Below are positions 31,151 to 38,826 of a DNA stretch of 38,826 nt, piece by piece. The notes under the pieces are model-generated. The model had not been told where the DNA came from and made no database searches. It saw only the letters and a list, made by a program, of their open reading frames with translations. Position 1 is the stretch's first letter. The number at the start of each line of letters is the position of its first letter. Source of the DNA: HGM04593 sp045592125 (GTDB lineage: Bacteria > Bacteroidota > Bacteroidia > Bacteroidales > Bacteroidaceae); NCBI GenBank assembly GCA_045592125.1, contig JAZNUE010000011.1, positions 1 to 38,826 of the forward strand, given 5' to 3'. A program made the position numbers and the translations under genes.

Positions 31151-33457
31151 ATGTCGTTGAGAAAGGTAATAATGCTGCTGGTTTGCAATATTATGGTGCT
31201 TTCCTGCTCGGTGAAAAAGTTTATTCCCGAAGGAGAGTATCTGCTTGACGATGTGGCTATAGTCTCTAACACAAACAGGGCGAATGCAGAAAAGGCGCGT
31301 TCCTATGTGCGCCAGCAACCAAACTCAAAGTGGTTCAGCCTTGCAAAGGTACCGCTCTACACCTACGCGCTCTCGGGCAAGGACACTTCACTCTGGATAA
31401 ACCGTGCCTTACGCAGGGCTGGAGAGGCGCCTGTGATATATGATGCCCAGCAGGCCGAGAGGACTAGGGCCAATATTGAGCAGATGCTTATAAACGACGG
31501 CTATCTTCATGCTACGGTTGACCTTGAGTGCAGGAAGAATGACAAGAGAAAGCGTGCCGTGGCAACATATTACCTGCATGAGCGCGAAAGGTACTATGTC
31601 TCGGAGGTGAACCTGGAAACTGAGGACAAGGGAATAAGGGAGGCCATAGTGACCGATTCGGCGGCCTCGCTCCTGAAGGTGGGCATGCCGTTCAGCGTCG
31701 ACAGGCTTGAGAACGAGCGCAGGCGCATTACCGAGAATCTACGTAACAGCGGGTATTACCGTTTCCAGAAGGATTACATAACATACACGGCCGACACTGC
31801 ACATCATTCCAACCAGGTAAGGCTCACTATGAATGTGGCGCTCTTCTCTCCATCGGCCGAAGCGGAACCGGTCCCTCACAAGCAGTATACCATAAACGAG
31901 ATATCCTTTGTCTCTGATGCAGGCCTTCATGTGAGCCAGGAGGCACTTCAGGAGTGTGATACAGTGCGTTTCGGGGAGTATCTCATCTATTACAAGGGAG
32001 ACGACGCAACCGTGCGCCCGCGCCTGCTTGCAAACAACACCTTTATAGAGAAGGGCAGGCCCTATTCGCAGGAGAATGCCGAGAGGACCCACAATTCCTT
32101 TGTGCAGCTGCCTGCGCTAAAGTACTCAACGGTGCGCATGGTGGAGCACCCCGACACTTCGTTGCTTGACTGCTACATAATGTACGAGCGTAACAGGAGG
32201 CGTACCCTGGGACTTGAGATTGAAGGCACTAACACGGCGGGCGACCTTGGAGCAGCGGCTGCTGTCACGTTCTCCGACCGCAATCTCTTCAAGAGGTCCG
32301 AAATGCTCTCCCTGCGCCTTTTCGGAGCATACGAGGCTGTATCTAACCTGCGTGGCTATACAGGCGAGGTGTTCCTGGAGTACGGAGCCGAGGCCAGCCT
32401 GCGTTTCAGGGGCGGAATTGTCTCCAGGATTGTCCCGGTCGAGAAGCGCATGCTCATGTCCTCCACCACTTTCACGCTCAAGTTCAACACACAGGAGCGT
32501 CCCGAGTTCAACCGCCGTGTCCTCTCGGGAGCATGGAACTACATGTGGAGCAAGAGGGAAGAGGCAACGCACCGTCTTGATGTGCTTGACCTTAACTACA
32601 TCTATGTTCCCTGGATATCGGAGACGTTCAAGAACGAGTATCTTGACAGTATATCCAACCGTAACTCAATCCTCAAGTACAACTACGAGAACCTGCTCAT
32701 TACAAAGCTTGGATATACCTACACCTATAACTCGTCGCATGACAACAGCAGGCGTCACGACCGTGTTGCATATTCCTTGCGTGCAGGCGCCGAATGTTCG
32801 GGAAACCTGCTGTACCTTGCTACCAGCGTGCTGAACTCGTCAAAGAACAGCGACGGGCAGTACACTTTCATGAATATTGCCTATGCGCAGTATGTCAAAG
32901 GTGACTTTGACTTTACCACGCGCGTGATGATTGACGATAGAAATACCTTTGTGGTGCATTTGGGGCTGGGCGTAGCATATCCCTACGGCAATTCACGCAT
33001 ACTTCCGTTCGAGAAACGCTATTTCTCGGGCGGCGCCAACGGAATGCGCGGATGGACTGTGCGCACGCTCGGTCCTGGACACTACAAGAACAGGGGGTCG
33101 AACATTGACTTCATAAACCAGACGGGAGACATGAGGCTCGACCTGAACTTCGAGTACCGTTCCCACCTGTTCTGGAAACTCCACTCGGCAGTGTTTGTCG
33201 ACGCCGGAAACATATGGACTATCCGTTCCTATAAGGAGCAGCCTGGCGGACAGTTCAGGATAAATACATTCTACAAGGACATAGCCCTCTCCTATGGACT
33301 TGGCTTCAGGCTTGAGATGGACATGTTTGTCCTCAGGCTAGACGCGGCCATGAAGGCCATAAACCCTGCCTACAGCGGGAGGGAGAAATATCCCGTCATA
33401 GCGCCTAGGTTCGGCCGGGACTTTGCGTTGCATTTTGCAATAGGCTACCCGTTCTGA
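31151..33457 (+). CDS. tamL: TamL-type BamA/Omp85 outer-membrane assembly lipoprotein
   Basis: Outer-membrane Omp85-family protein of 768 residues. The signal peptide ends in a lipobox (VLSC, Cys 19), which is the feature that separates Bacteroidetes TamL from TamA. POTRA-like domains fill about 25-370 (EGEYLLDDVAIVSN, YLHATVDLECRKND, SVDRLENERRRITENLRNSGYYRF). The C-terminal half is a barrel ending in alternating hydrophobics with GYPF, and contains RYFSGGANGMRGWTVRTLGPG, the lid-loop VRGF/Y-type motif of the family. It works with TamB in envelope assembly; tamB is not in the window. It is 43 bp upstream of the MBL gene and probably co-transcribed with it. Confidence 0.88.
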   Translation: MSLRKVIMLLVCNIMVLSCSVKKFIPEGEYLLDDVAIVSNTNRANAEKARSYVRQQPNSKWFSLAKVPLYTYALSGKDTSLWINRALRRAGEAPVIYDAQQAERTRANIEQMLINDGYLHATVDLECRKNDKRKRAVATYYLHERERYYVSEVNLETEDKGIREAIVTDSAASLLKVGMPFSVDRLENERRRITENLRNSGYYRFQKDYITYTADTAHHSNQVRLTMNVALFSPSAEAEPVPHKQYTINEISFVSDAGLHVSQEALQECDTVRFGEYLIYYKGDDATVRPRLLANNTFIEKGRPYSQENAERTHNSFVQLPALKYSTVRMVEHPDTSLLDCYIMYERNRRRTLGLEIEGTNTAGDLGAAAAVTFSDRNLFKRSEMLSLRLFGAYEAVSNLRGYTGEVFLEYGAEASLRFRGGIVSRIVPVEKRMLMSSTTFTLKFNTQERPEFNRRVLSGAWNYMWSKREEATHRLDVLDLNYIYVPWISETFKNEYLDSISNRNSILKYNYENLLITKLGYTYTYNSSHDNSRRHDRVAYSLRAGAECSGNLLYLATSVLNSSKNSDGQYTFMNIAYAQYVKGDFDFTTRVMIDDRNTFVVHLGLGVAYPYGNSRILPFEKRYFSGGANGMRGWTVRTLGPGHYKNRGSNIDFINQTGDMRLDLNFEYRSHLFWKLHSAVFVDAGNIWTIRSYKEQPGGQFRINTFYKDIALSYGLGFRLEMDMFVLRLDAAMKAINPAYSGREKYPVIAPRFGRDFALHFAIGYPF

Positions 33458-33500
33458 CGCTACGGACGGTATTGTTTAGGAAAAAAAGAAAGAATATATA

Positions 33501-34304
33501 ATGGAGATACGTTTTATGAGTATTGGCAGCGGCAGCTGCGGAAATTGCTATTACCTGGGTACTGGCGATTACGGCATTCTCATAGACGCGGGTATTCCAT
33601 CCAAGGTCATCCGTGCGGCCCTGAAGAAAGAGAATATACCCTTTGAGTCTATATGTGCCATCTTCGTTACCCATGACCACGCCGACCACATCAAGTCCTT
33701 GGGGGTAATATCCTCAAAGGCCAATATCCCTGTATATGCAACAAGGGAGGTCCACAAAGGAATAGTACATAACTATTGCACGACACGGCCTATTGACCCC
33801 ATGTACGTGCGCTACATCGAGAAGGAGGAGAAGATAACATTCCGTGACTTTGTGATTACCCCTTTTGAGGTGCCTCATGACGGCAGCGACAATGTGGGCT
33901 ATTTCATTGAGGCCGGCGACAAGAAGTTCTGCATTGCTACCGACCTTGGCGAGATAACAGAGACCGTGTCGTCATATATTGACCAGGCAAACTATCTTGT
34001 CATAGAGTCGAACTACGAGGAGCAGATGCTTGCCATGGGACGCTATCCGCAGTTCCTGAAGGTGCGTGTTGCCGGTCCTCGCGGGCATATGAGCAACCAG
34101 GATACGGCCAGGTATCTTGCCTCGCACTTTAACGAGCACCTGAAGTATATATGGCTCTGCCACCTGAGCGAAGAGAACAATCACCCTGAGCTGGCATACA
34201 AGGCAGTGACAATGGAGTTCTCGCAATACGGCATAATAGCCGGAAAGGATGTGCAGCTCCTTGTGCTTAAGCGCAAGACACCGTCGCAACTGTTCAGGCT
34301 ATGA
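33501..34304 (+). CDS. MBL-fold metallo-hydrolase, YycJ/WalJ-like
   Basis: Metallo-beta-lactamase-fold hydrolase, 267 residues, cytoplasmic. SIGSGSCGNCYYL (7-19) opens the fold, THDHADHI with H58, H60, D62 and H63 binds the dinuclear metal site, and later PHDGSDNVGY, ATDLGEIT and IESNYEEQM complete it; this pattern fits the YycJ/VicX branch. These are probably nucleases, but activity is not certain. It lies between tamL and tyrS in the same direction. Confidence 0.88.
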   Translation: MEIRFMSIGSGSCGNCYYLGTGDYGILIDAGIPSKVIRAALKKENIPFESICAIFVTHDHADHIKSLGVISSKANIPVYATREVHKGIVHNYCTTRPIDPMYVRYIEKEEKITFRDFVITPFEVPHDGSDNVGYFIEAGDKKFCIATDLGEITETVSSYIDQANYLVIESNYEEQMLAMGRYPQFLKVRVAGPRGHMSNQDTARYLASHFNEHLKYIWLCHLSEENNHPELAYKAVTMEFSQYGIIAGKDVQLLVLKRKTPSQLFRL

Positions 34305-34362
34305 CATGCGATATTAATCCATACAGTTTCTGAGAGTATTTATAATTAAAAGATATTAGAAT

Positions 34363-35658
34363 ATGAATTTTGTACAAGAACTTAAATGGAGGGGCATGAT
34401 TCAGGACATGACCCCTGGAACAGAGGAACAGTTGCAGAAGGAGATGACAAGCGCATACCTGGGCATAGACCCCACAGCCGATTCCCTTCACATAGGACAC
34501 CTTGTGGGCGTGATGATGCTGCGCCACTTCCAGCTTTGCGGCCATAAGCCTATTGCTCTCATTGGCGGCGCGACAGGCATGATTGGCGACCCTTCGGGCA
34601 AGTCAAAGGAGCGTGTGCTCATTGATGAGGAGAGACTCCGCCACAACCAGGAGGCGCTCAAGAAACAGCTTGCACGTTTCCTTGACTTTGACAGTGATGC
34701 ACCTAATGCCGCCGTGCTTGTAAACAACTATGACTGGATGAAGGAGTTCACTTTCCTTGACTTTATCCGCAACATCGGCAAGATGATTACCGTGAACTAC
34801 ATGATGTCGAAGGACTCGGTGAAGCGCCGCCTTTCGGGCGAGGCCGGTACCGACGGCATGTCATTCACAGAGTTTACCTACCAGCTGCTCCAGGGATATG
34901 ACTATGTCCACCTGAACGAGACTCACGGCTGCAAGCTCCAGCTGGGCGGTGCCGACCAGTGGGGCAATATTACCACAGGTACTGAGATGATACGCAAGAT
35001 GTCGGGCAACGAGGTGTTTGCGCTCACTTGCCCGCTCATTACAAAGGCCGACGGCAAGAAGTTCGGCAAGACCGAGCAGGGCAACATCTGGCTCGACAAG
35101 CGCTACACATCGCCATACCGCTTCTACCAGTTCTGGCTTAACGTTAGCGACGAGGATGCCGAGAAATATATAAAGATATTCACATCAATCTGCCGCGAGG
35201 AGATTGAGGCGCTTGTTGCCGAGCATGCACAGGCACCTCACATGCGCCTGCTGCAGAAGCGCCTGGCAATGGAGGTTACGCTGCTTGTACATGGCGAAGA
35301 GGAGTACAACAAGGCTGTCGAGGCATCGAATATTCTCTTTGGCAACGCTTCAACCGAGGCGCTCCGTTCGCTTGACGAGGACACCTTGCTTGCCGTGTTC
35401 GATGGCGTACCGCAGTTTGAGGTGTCACGCGAGGCGCTTGCCGAAGGCGTGAAGGCCGTTGACCTTACGACAGAGATGGCAGCAATATTTGCCTCAAAGG
35501 GCGAGATGCGCAAGCTGGTGCAGGGCGGCGGTGTCTCTGTAAACAAGGAGAAACTCTCTGCGTTTGACCAGACTGTAGATACAAGCAACCTTCTGAACGG
35601 CAAATATATCCTTGTGCAGAAGGGCAAGAAGAATTATTACCTGATTATAGCGAAGTAA
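34363..35658 (+). CDS. tyrS: Tyrosyl-tRNA synthetase
   Basis: Charges tRNA-Tyr. 431 residues, standard bacterial TyrRS1. HIGH motif H43-I-G-H46 in SLHIGHLVG, GGATGMIGDPSGKS, QLGGADQWGNITTG and the KMSKS-equivalent K233-F-G-K-T237 are all present; the C-terminal S4 RNA-binding domain follows (EMRKLVQGGGVSVNKEKL). It lies 58 bp after the MBL gene with no clear promoter of its own, so it may be read from upstream. A very strong palindrome 87 bp after the stop ends the unit. Confidence 0.96.
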   Translation: MNFVQELKWRGMIQDMTPGTEEQLQKEMTSAYLGIDPTADSLHIGHLVGVMMLRHFQLCGHKPIALIGGATGMIGDPSGKSKERVLIDEERLRHNQEALKKQLARFLDFDSDAPNAAVLVNNYDWMKEFTFLDFIRNIGKMITVNYMMSKDSVKRRLSGEAGTDGMSFTEFTYQLLQGYDYVHLNETHGCKLQLGGADQWGNITTGTEMIRKMSGNEVFALTCPLITKADGKKFGKTEQGNIWLDKRYTSPYRFYQFWLNVSDEDAEKYIKIFTSICREEIEALVAEHAQAPHMRLLQKRLAMEVTLLVHGEEEYNKAVEASNILFGNASTEALRSLDEDTLLAVFDGVPQFEVSREALAEGVKAVDLTTEMAAIFASKGEMRKLVQGGGVSVNKEKLSAFDQTVDTSNLLNGKYILVQKGKKNYYLIIAK

Positions 35659-35744
35659 TATAACGTGAGTCCTGCATAGGCCTCAAGGCGAAACTATCAT
35701 CCCGATAGGGTGAAGCGACGAGGGATAATTGATAATCGGGCCTT

Positions 35745-35802
35745 GTTTCGTAGCAAAATAACAGGCAGCCGCATGCGGCTGCCTGTTATTTTGCTACGAA
35801 AC
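35745..35802. terminator. 58-bp perfect palindrome, bidirectional terminator
   Basis: 29-bp arms without mismatch or spacer, centred between 35773 and 35774. The core is GGCAGCCGC / GCGGCTGCC and the outer arms contain CAAAATAACA / TGTTATTTTG, giving T-rich ends on both strands. It lies between the convergent genes tyrS and DUF2752. Confidence 0.8.
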
Positions 35803-35827
35803 TATGGCTCTTTATCATGGTATTGCT

Positions 35828-36133
35828 TCACATCCTTCCCGACTCCCGTACTCTCTTTACGGCGTCGCGCACTTCCTTGCACCAAAGCCAAAGCAGTAGC
35901 GGGAATACAAGGACTATTAGCCTGTTATATTCCCACGCCTGAGTGAACTCGCCATAAAGCACAGAGAAAATGGCGCGTGTTATCCCGCACCCCCAGCATT
36001 CAGTGCCTATGAATCTGCTGAACAGGCATGTTGTCTCTCCGCTGAATATGCCTTCTGTGGGTATGGCATACAGCATGGCAGGCAATATCAGCAGTAGAAA
36101 CAGTCTAGAAACCGTTCTTGATTGGGTTGCCAT
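35828..36133 (-). CDS. DUF2752 membrane protein
   Basis: Small inner-membrane protein of unknown function, 101 residues. Two hydrophobic segments (about 10-25 and 70-85) flank the family hallmark CWGCGITRA (46-54); a third cysteine, C36, precedes it. It overlaps the 3' end of the TM2 gene by 29 bp, so the two are translated from one message. Confidence 0.85.
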   Translation of the reverse strand: MATQSRTVSRLFLLLILPAMLYAIPTEGIFSGETTCLFSRFIGTECWGCGITRAIFSVLYGEFTQAWEYNRLIVLVFPLLLWLWCKEVRDAVKRVRESGRM

Positions 36134-36290
36134 TGGCGTCGGTGAAACTGCCCACTAGAATCATTATAAAGTCTATAAGCACCCATATGCCACAGCCGCC
36201 GCAGGTTAGCAGCTGTACAACTCCGGTACCAGTCTTGCCCACATAGAAGCGGTGCACTCCAAGTACACCAAAGAAAAAGCATAGCAGCAT
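36105..36290 (-). CDS. TM2-domain half of a split zinc-ribbon/TM2 gene
   Basis: 61 residues carrying a TM2 domain: two hydrophobic helices with GVLGVHRFYVGKTGTG between them, ending TDANGNPIKNGF. Function unknown. The frame continues upstream through LIV to an in-frame TGA (36300-36302) and then to a zinc-ribbon segment, so the whole was one gene. If functional now, the ATG at 36290 (10 bp after the TGA) may allow re-initiation. Confidence 0.75.
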   Translation of the reverse strand: MLLCFFFGVLGVHRFYVGKTGTGVVQLLTCGGCGIWVLIDFIMILVGSFTDANGNPIKNGF

Positions 36291-36299
36291 AACTATCAG

Positions 36300-36425
36300 T
36301 CATCTGCTATTGTCCTGCTGGCTGTCGGGCCTGTTCTGCGGCCTTTCGTTTACCCAAGCGCCGCAACTGGTGCATATTGCAGCATTCTCATTTACTTCCG
36401 CACCACAGTTTCTGCAAAAAGGCAT
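36300..36425 (-). pseudogene. Zinc-ribbon half of the split TM2 gene, ends at in-frame TGA
   Basis: Starts ATG 36425 and encodes 41 residues: MPFCRNCGAEVNENAAICTS then CGAWVNERPQ, a zinc ribbon with C4-C7 and C18-C21, then a polar linker, then TGA. The next codons in the same frame lead straight into the TM2 half. A zinc ribbon, linker and TM2 domain in one chain is the common design in this group, and CGA (Arg) to TGA is the simplest lesion. TGA is an ordinary stop elsewhere in the window (sulfatase 5121-5123, helicase 6458-6460), so recoding to Trp is unlikely. Confidence 0.8.
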
Positions 36426-36500
36426 GGTGTATATGTCTGAATTGGTGAATGATTTCGTGATAGCTCTCTCGTTAGGTTCTCTCCTGGCTGGTATCCTTCT

Positions 36501-37136
36501 TTATTCAAAAATGAGCTTTCCGAACTGTTCGGGACGGTGGAAACTAGGTTCGGGCCACTCGATTGGGTTCCATGAGAGGAAATGCGGGGTGGGGAGCTCG
36601 TCGCCGCACTTGTAGAAGTTTGCTGTCATCTCCTTGCCGCAGAAGCATTCCACGCCGCTGCGGAACAGTGCTGTGGCAGGAATAATCTCAATCACGCTCC
36701 ATGAGTGTTCGCCCTCACGCAACTCAAAAGGTTCTGTGCCCAATGATGGAATGCGCTCCACGCTTTCAAGAACCTCCTTACTGGCAGCCTCCTTCGGTGC
36801 ATCGGCAGGATGCCATGCAAGCAGCAGCTTGCCTGTACATGTACACTCGAAGTTGTAGTAGTCGAGGTTACCCTCTGGAGATACGAAGAACTCCACGCAC
36901 GGGTCGGTCCATGTGCGGCCCTGGTCTTCGGTTACGGCAGCCTTTATGTCATTCTCGGTAACATAGAACTTTATATACAATTTCTTGCCGTCGTGGAAAA
37001 TCTTGAATGCCGCCTTTGGAGAGTAGGGGAACTCTGCGGGCCAGTTGCAGCTGTCGATTGCATGCTCGGGCAGTGTCTCGAAAATCTTCTCTAAATCTCC
37101 GGCTGGAGTTATTTTGGGTACATTAATTGTCTTCAT
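36501..37136 (-). CDS. Carbohydrate-binding family 9-like protein
   Basis: 211 residues with a CBM9-like beta-sandwich: CNWPAEFPYSPKAAFKIFHDGKK, then WTDPCVEFFVSPEGN and YNFECTCTGKLLLAWH, and a C-terminal FLSWNPIEWPEPSFHRPEQFG that is diagnostic for this group. No signal peptide or lipobox, so it is probably cytoplasmic, which is odd for a glycan binder. It is transcribed toward the TM2 gene with 75 bp between, and has its own -7 box. Confidence 0.8.
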   Translation of the reverse strand: MKTINVPKITPAGDLEKIFETLPEHAIDSCNWPAEFPYSPKAAFKIFHDGKKLYIKFYVTENDIKAAVTEDQGRTWTDPCVEFFVSPEGNLDYYNFECTCTGKLLLAWHPADAPKEAASKEVLESVERIPSLGTEPFELREGEHSWSVIEIIPATALFRSGVECFCGKEMTANFYKCGDELPTPHFLSWNPIEWPEPSFHRPEQFGKLIFE

Positions 37137-37165
37137 ATCTGTTGTTATTGTTTTTTCTTATTTTG

Positions 37166-37173
37166 CGAAGATA
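37166..37173 (-). promoter_or_regulatory. Putative -7 box of the CBM9-like gene
   Basis: TATCTTCG on the minus strand, 29 bp before the ATG; one change from TAnnTTTG, same variant as at 22990. Confidence 0.4.
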
Positions 37174-37265
37174 TACTAAAAATGCGATATTACATCGTTT
37201 TTTAGTTTTTTTATTCACCCCTTTATCCTGCCGATGAAGTGCTGTAGTGGAATTTCGTGTTTGCA

Positions 37266-37304
37266 GTCACTTGACTTGTCACAGTTTTGTCACACACTTG
37301 TCAC
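37266..37304 (+). promoter_or_regulatory. Phased GTCAC / TTGTCAC repeats upstream of the TPR-HTH regulator
   Basis: GTCAC begins at 37266, 37278, 37289 and 37300, that is at steps of 12, 11 and 11 bp. The last three are full TTGTCAC (37276, 37287, 37298). TTGTC recurs at 37315 over the -33 box and at 37323. One-turn phasing of direct repeats just upstream of a promoter is typical of an activator-binding array. Confidence 0.65.
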
Positions 37305-37313
37305 GTCCCAGAA

Positions 37314-37345
37314 TTTGTCTTATTGTCCCATTTATTCTAACTTTG
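37314..37345 (+). promoter_or_regulatory. Promoter of the TPR-HTH regulator
   Basis: TTTG at 37314-37317 and TAACTTTG at 37338-37345, 20 bp apart, 16 bp before the ATG: a textbook Bacteroidetes promoter directly downstream of the phased repeats. Confidence 0.7.
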
Positions 37346-37361
37346 CTCAAAATGAGACATA

Positions 37362-38420
37362 ATGAAGAAGATACTTTTTTTACTTTGCGCCGCACTTATT
37401 GCTTTAATATCGTGTAATTCCTCGTCAGTTGAAAACGACTACAAAGAGGCACTGTTATTGAGAAATAACAGACAATATGATGAGGCATTCAATATATTAG
37501 CACATATAAGCATGAACCCAGACGCTACATGGCAACAGCGCAGCAACGCTCTTTTCAATATGTCGTTGATAGAGGATGTAGTAAACAAGGACAGGGTGGC
37601 AGCTATTGAATATATAAACAGGGCCATAAAGGTTGCGGCTCCAAATGAGTCGGCATTGCTTTATGCTTATAAAGGCGATTACTCAATGCATTATGGAGTA
37701 CTTGACACGGCTGTCCATTATTGCAGGAAGGCTCTGTCAATCCCTCACGACAATACGGTCGAATATGTTTCGCACTACACTCTGTTCCATGCTTACGAGC
37801 AGAAAGGGATGGCTGATTCGGCCGCATATCATAAGGCACTTTTTGAGAAGGCATGCGATAATGGTAAACTGAGTGCTTATTCGGAGTTGTCCGACGAATT
37901 GTTCAATCAGAAACTACAGGACAAGATTGAGAAATCTAAAAAAGAGGAGAGCCCCACCTTGATACTCTATCTTGTGATTGTGGCAATAGCGGTACTGCTC
38001 ATATTCCTGTATCAGAAGAATAGGAGGGGAAAGGGAAACGATGATATTGTCGGTGAACCGTCCGATGATTTTGAGGGCAAATTGCTCTGTGGCGAACAGG
38101 CATTCGAGAAGGGTGCGGTTGCTCAGGTGTTGAACGAACTGAGGGTAAAGGAAAAAGAACTTTACAAGAGTACATTTGCTGATGGTGAACTGCTTGAAAA
38201 GGAAATTTTCCAGAGTTTTGCCGAGGCGAACACTGTACTTATCGGCAAGTATAACTTGAGTGCCGACGAACTCCTGTGCTGCGACTATTCGTATATTGGA
38301 ATAAGCAACAATGTCATTGCGTACGTCACTCATTCGACCCCGGCGGCAATACGCAAACGCAAGGAACGTTTGAAACATAAATTGTCCACCTCGCACTATT
38401 CAGCCATTTTCGAGAAATAA
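37362..38420 (+). CDS. Membrane-spanning TPR-HTH transcriptional regulator
   Basis: Predicted one-component signal transducer of 352 residues. N-terminal hydrophobic segment with LISC (Cys 18), so either a signal peptide/lipid anchor or a first membrane helix. TPR-like helices fill about 24-190 (NRQYDEAFNILAHI; AIEYINRAIKVA; ALLYAYKGDYSMHYG). A single membrane helix at about 198-217 is followed by basic KNRRGKG, a linker and a C-terminal helix-turn-helix (298-342: LSADELLCCDY, ISNNVIAYVTHSTPAAIRKR). This is the design of Bacteroidetes regulators that sense periplasmic signals and bind DNA directly. Phased TTGTCAC arrays precede both this gene and the next, suggesting that it controls itself and its neighbour. 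Confidence 0.82.
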   Translation: MKKILFLLCAALIALISCNSSSVENDYKEALLLRNNRQYDEAFNILAHISMNPDATWQQRSNALFNMSLIEDVVNKDRVAAIEYINRAIKVAAPNESALLYAYKGDYSMHYGVLDTAVHYCRKALSIPHDNTVEYVSHYTLFHAYEQKGMADSAAYHKALFEKACDNGKLSAYSELSDELFNQKLQDKIEKSKKEESPTLILYLVIVAIAVLLIFLYQKNRRGKGNDDIVGEPSDDFEGKLLCGEQAFEKGAVAQVLNELRVKEKELYKSTFADGELLEKEIFQSFAEANTVLIGKYNLSADELLCCDYSYIGISNNVIAYVTHSTPAAIRKRKERLKHKLSTSHYSAIFEK

Positions 38421-38421
38421 A

Positions 38422-38468
38422 ATCACACTCCGGTCACCCTTTTGTCACTGAAAAACATTGTTTGTCAC
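38422..38468 (+). promoter_or_regulatory. Second phased TCAC / TTGTCAC array, before the terminal gene
   Basis: ATCAC at 38422, GTCAC at 38433 and 38444 (11-bp steps) and 38464 (20 bp on); the last two are full TTGTCAC (38442-38448, 38462-38468). The arrangement mirrors the array before the regulator. TTTG at 38485-38488 could be a -33 box, but no standard -7 box follows, as expected of an activator-dependent promoter. Confidence 0.6.
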
Positions 38469-38520
38469 ATCTCTTCAAGGCTCTTTTGCATACAAATGTA
38501 TAATCAAATGAAAAGGAACC

Positions 38521-38826
38521 ATGAAGAAACTGTTATTTACAATGTTGCTGATAATCTCAGCAAATCTCTATTCGCAGACAGATATTAAGGTGTCGTTGCA
38601 GGTTGCCAACACCTTTACAGGTGAACTCATAGAGAACGGCAAGTGTGAACTGCTCTCTTCCGACAGTACATTCCTTGCCAATGGGAAATGGCAATACAGC
38701 ACAAACAATGGTGTGCGTACTGCATCAAGTGTAAGCGCTGTTGTTCCGTGCAACGGCGATTACATATTCCGTTTGAGTCACGAGGATTACGACACCTTAT
38801 ATTACCCTGTTGAAGTAAAGGTTGCC
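38521..38826 (+). CDS. Secreted protein, 5' end only (runs off the window)
   Basis: 102 codons without a stop, cut by the window edge. Signal peptide 1-18 (MKKLLFTMLLIISANLYS, then QTD). The mature part looks like a carboxypeptidase-regulatory/transthyretin-type beta-sandwich: VANTFTGELIENGKCELLSS and GDYIFRLSHEDYDTLYYPV. Such domains often sit at the start of surface or outer-membrane proteins. It follows the TPR-HTH regulator by 100 bp and has the same TTGTCAC array upstream, so it is the likely target. The rest of the protein is not visible. Confidence 0.7.
   Translation, partial: MKKLLFTMLLIISANLYSQTDIKVSLQVANTFTGELIENGKCELLSSDSTFLANGKWQYSTNNGVRTASSVSAVVPCNGDYIFRLSHEDYDTLYYPVEVKVA

Noticed and set aside
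36300..36302. TGA read as Trp or selenocysteine in the TM2 gene
   Set aside because: TGA is a normal stop elsewhere in the window and no SECIS-like hairpin is evident after it; nonsense mutation or re-initiation is simpler.

Overview
The window is a 38.8 kb piece of chromosome from a member of the Bacteroidota, most likely order Bacteroidales and close to Prevotellaceae. This rests on the gene content (TamL-type BamA-like lipoprotein, DUF4296 lipoprotein, S-type sulfatase, zinc-ribbon/TM2 and DUF2752 genes, a TPR-membrane-HTH regulator), on secreted proteins ending in a short Prevotella-like sorting tail, on promoters with the Bacteroidetes -7 box TAnnTTTG (often with TTTG/TTG about 20 bp upstream), and on weak or absent Shine-Dalgarno sequences. 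Most of the window is ordinary core genome. I see no rRNA, tRNA, CRISPR array, prophage or transposase gene.

Layout. 1-272: palindromic repeats and an empty tail. 273-3347 (minus): grpE-dnaJ-folC. 3552-6460 (plus): S-type sulfatase and a DbpA-like helicase. 6587-9158 (plus): serC, a YigZ/IMPACT protein and a zinc-peptidase gene broken by a one-base deletion. 9334-13294 (plus): secreted GH29 fucosidase plus a large secreted GEVED protein. 13471-14544 (plus): NahK-like sugar kinase. 14915-18184 (minus): AmpG/MurT-like permease, BadF-type amino-sugar kinase, FKBP lipoprotein. 18185-18811: repeat-rich island holding three related palindromes, heptamer repeats and a second copy of the last 13 codons of gdhA. 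18812-20146 (minus): gdhA. 20468-22786 (plus): PCMD-GEVED surface protein. 23017-24441 (plus): AmgK-like kinase fused to a RapZ C-terminal domain. 24600-30193 (plus): ileS-traR/dksA-lspA-DUF4296-small ORF operon. 30195-30953 (minus): SpoU methyltransferase. 31151-35658 (plus): tamL, MBL hydrolase, tyrS. 35828-37136 (minus): DUF2752, a zinc-ribbon/TM2 gene split by an in-frame TGA, and a CBM9-like protein. 37362-38826 (plus): a membrane-spanning TPR-HTH regulator followed by a secreted protein that runs off the window.

Two themes connect the genes. One is sugar and amino-sugar handling: fucosidase, sulfatase, two glycan-surface proteins, a NahK-like 1-kinase, an AmpG/MurT-like importer paired with a BadF kinase, and the AmgK-RapZ fusion. 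Together they suggest glycan foraging plus cell-wall sugar recycling. The other is translation and envelope biogenesis: ileS, tyrS, lspA, tamL, grpE/dnaJ.

The best candidates for something new are: (i) the regulator at 37362, whose promoter carries GTCAC/TTGTCAC repeats at 11-12 bp steps that recur at 11 bp steps before the next gene; (ii) a palindromic repeat family whose divergent member keeps its hairpin through compensatory changes; (iii) the gdhA tail duplicate that differs only at synonymous sites and abuts that divergent repeat; and (iv) an IleRS whose HIGH signature reads GIHH, the swapped form linked to very strong mupirocin resistance.
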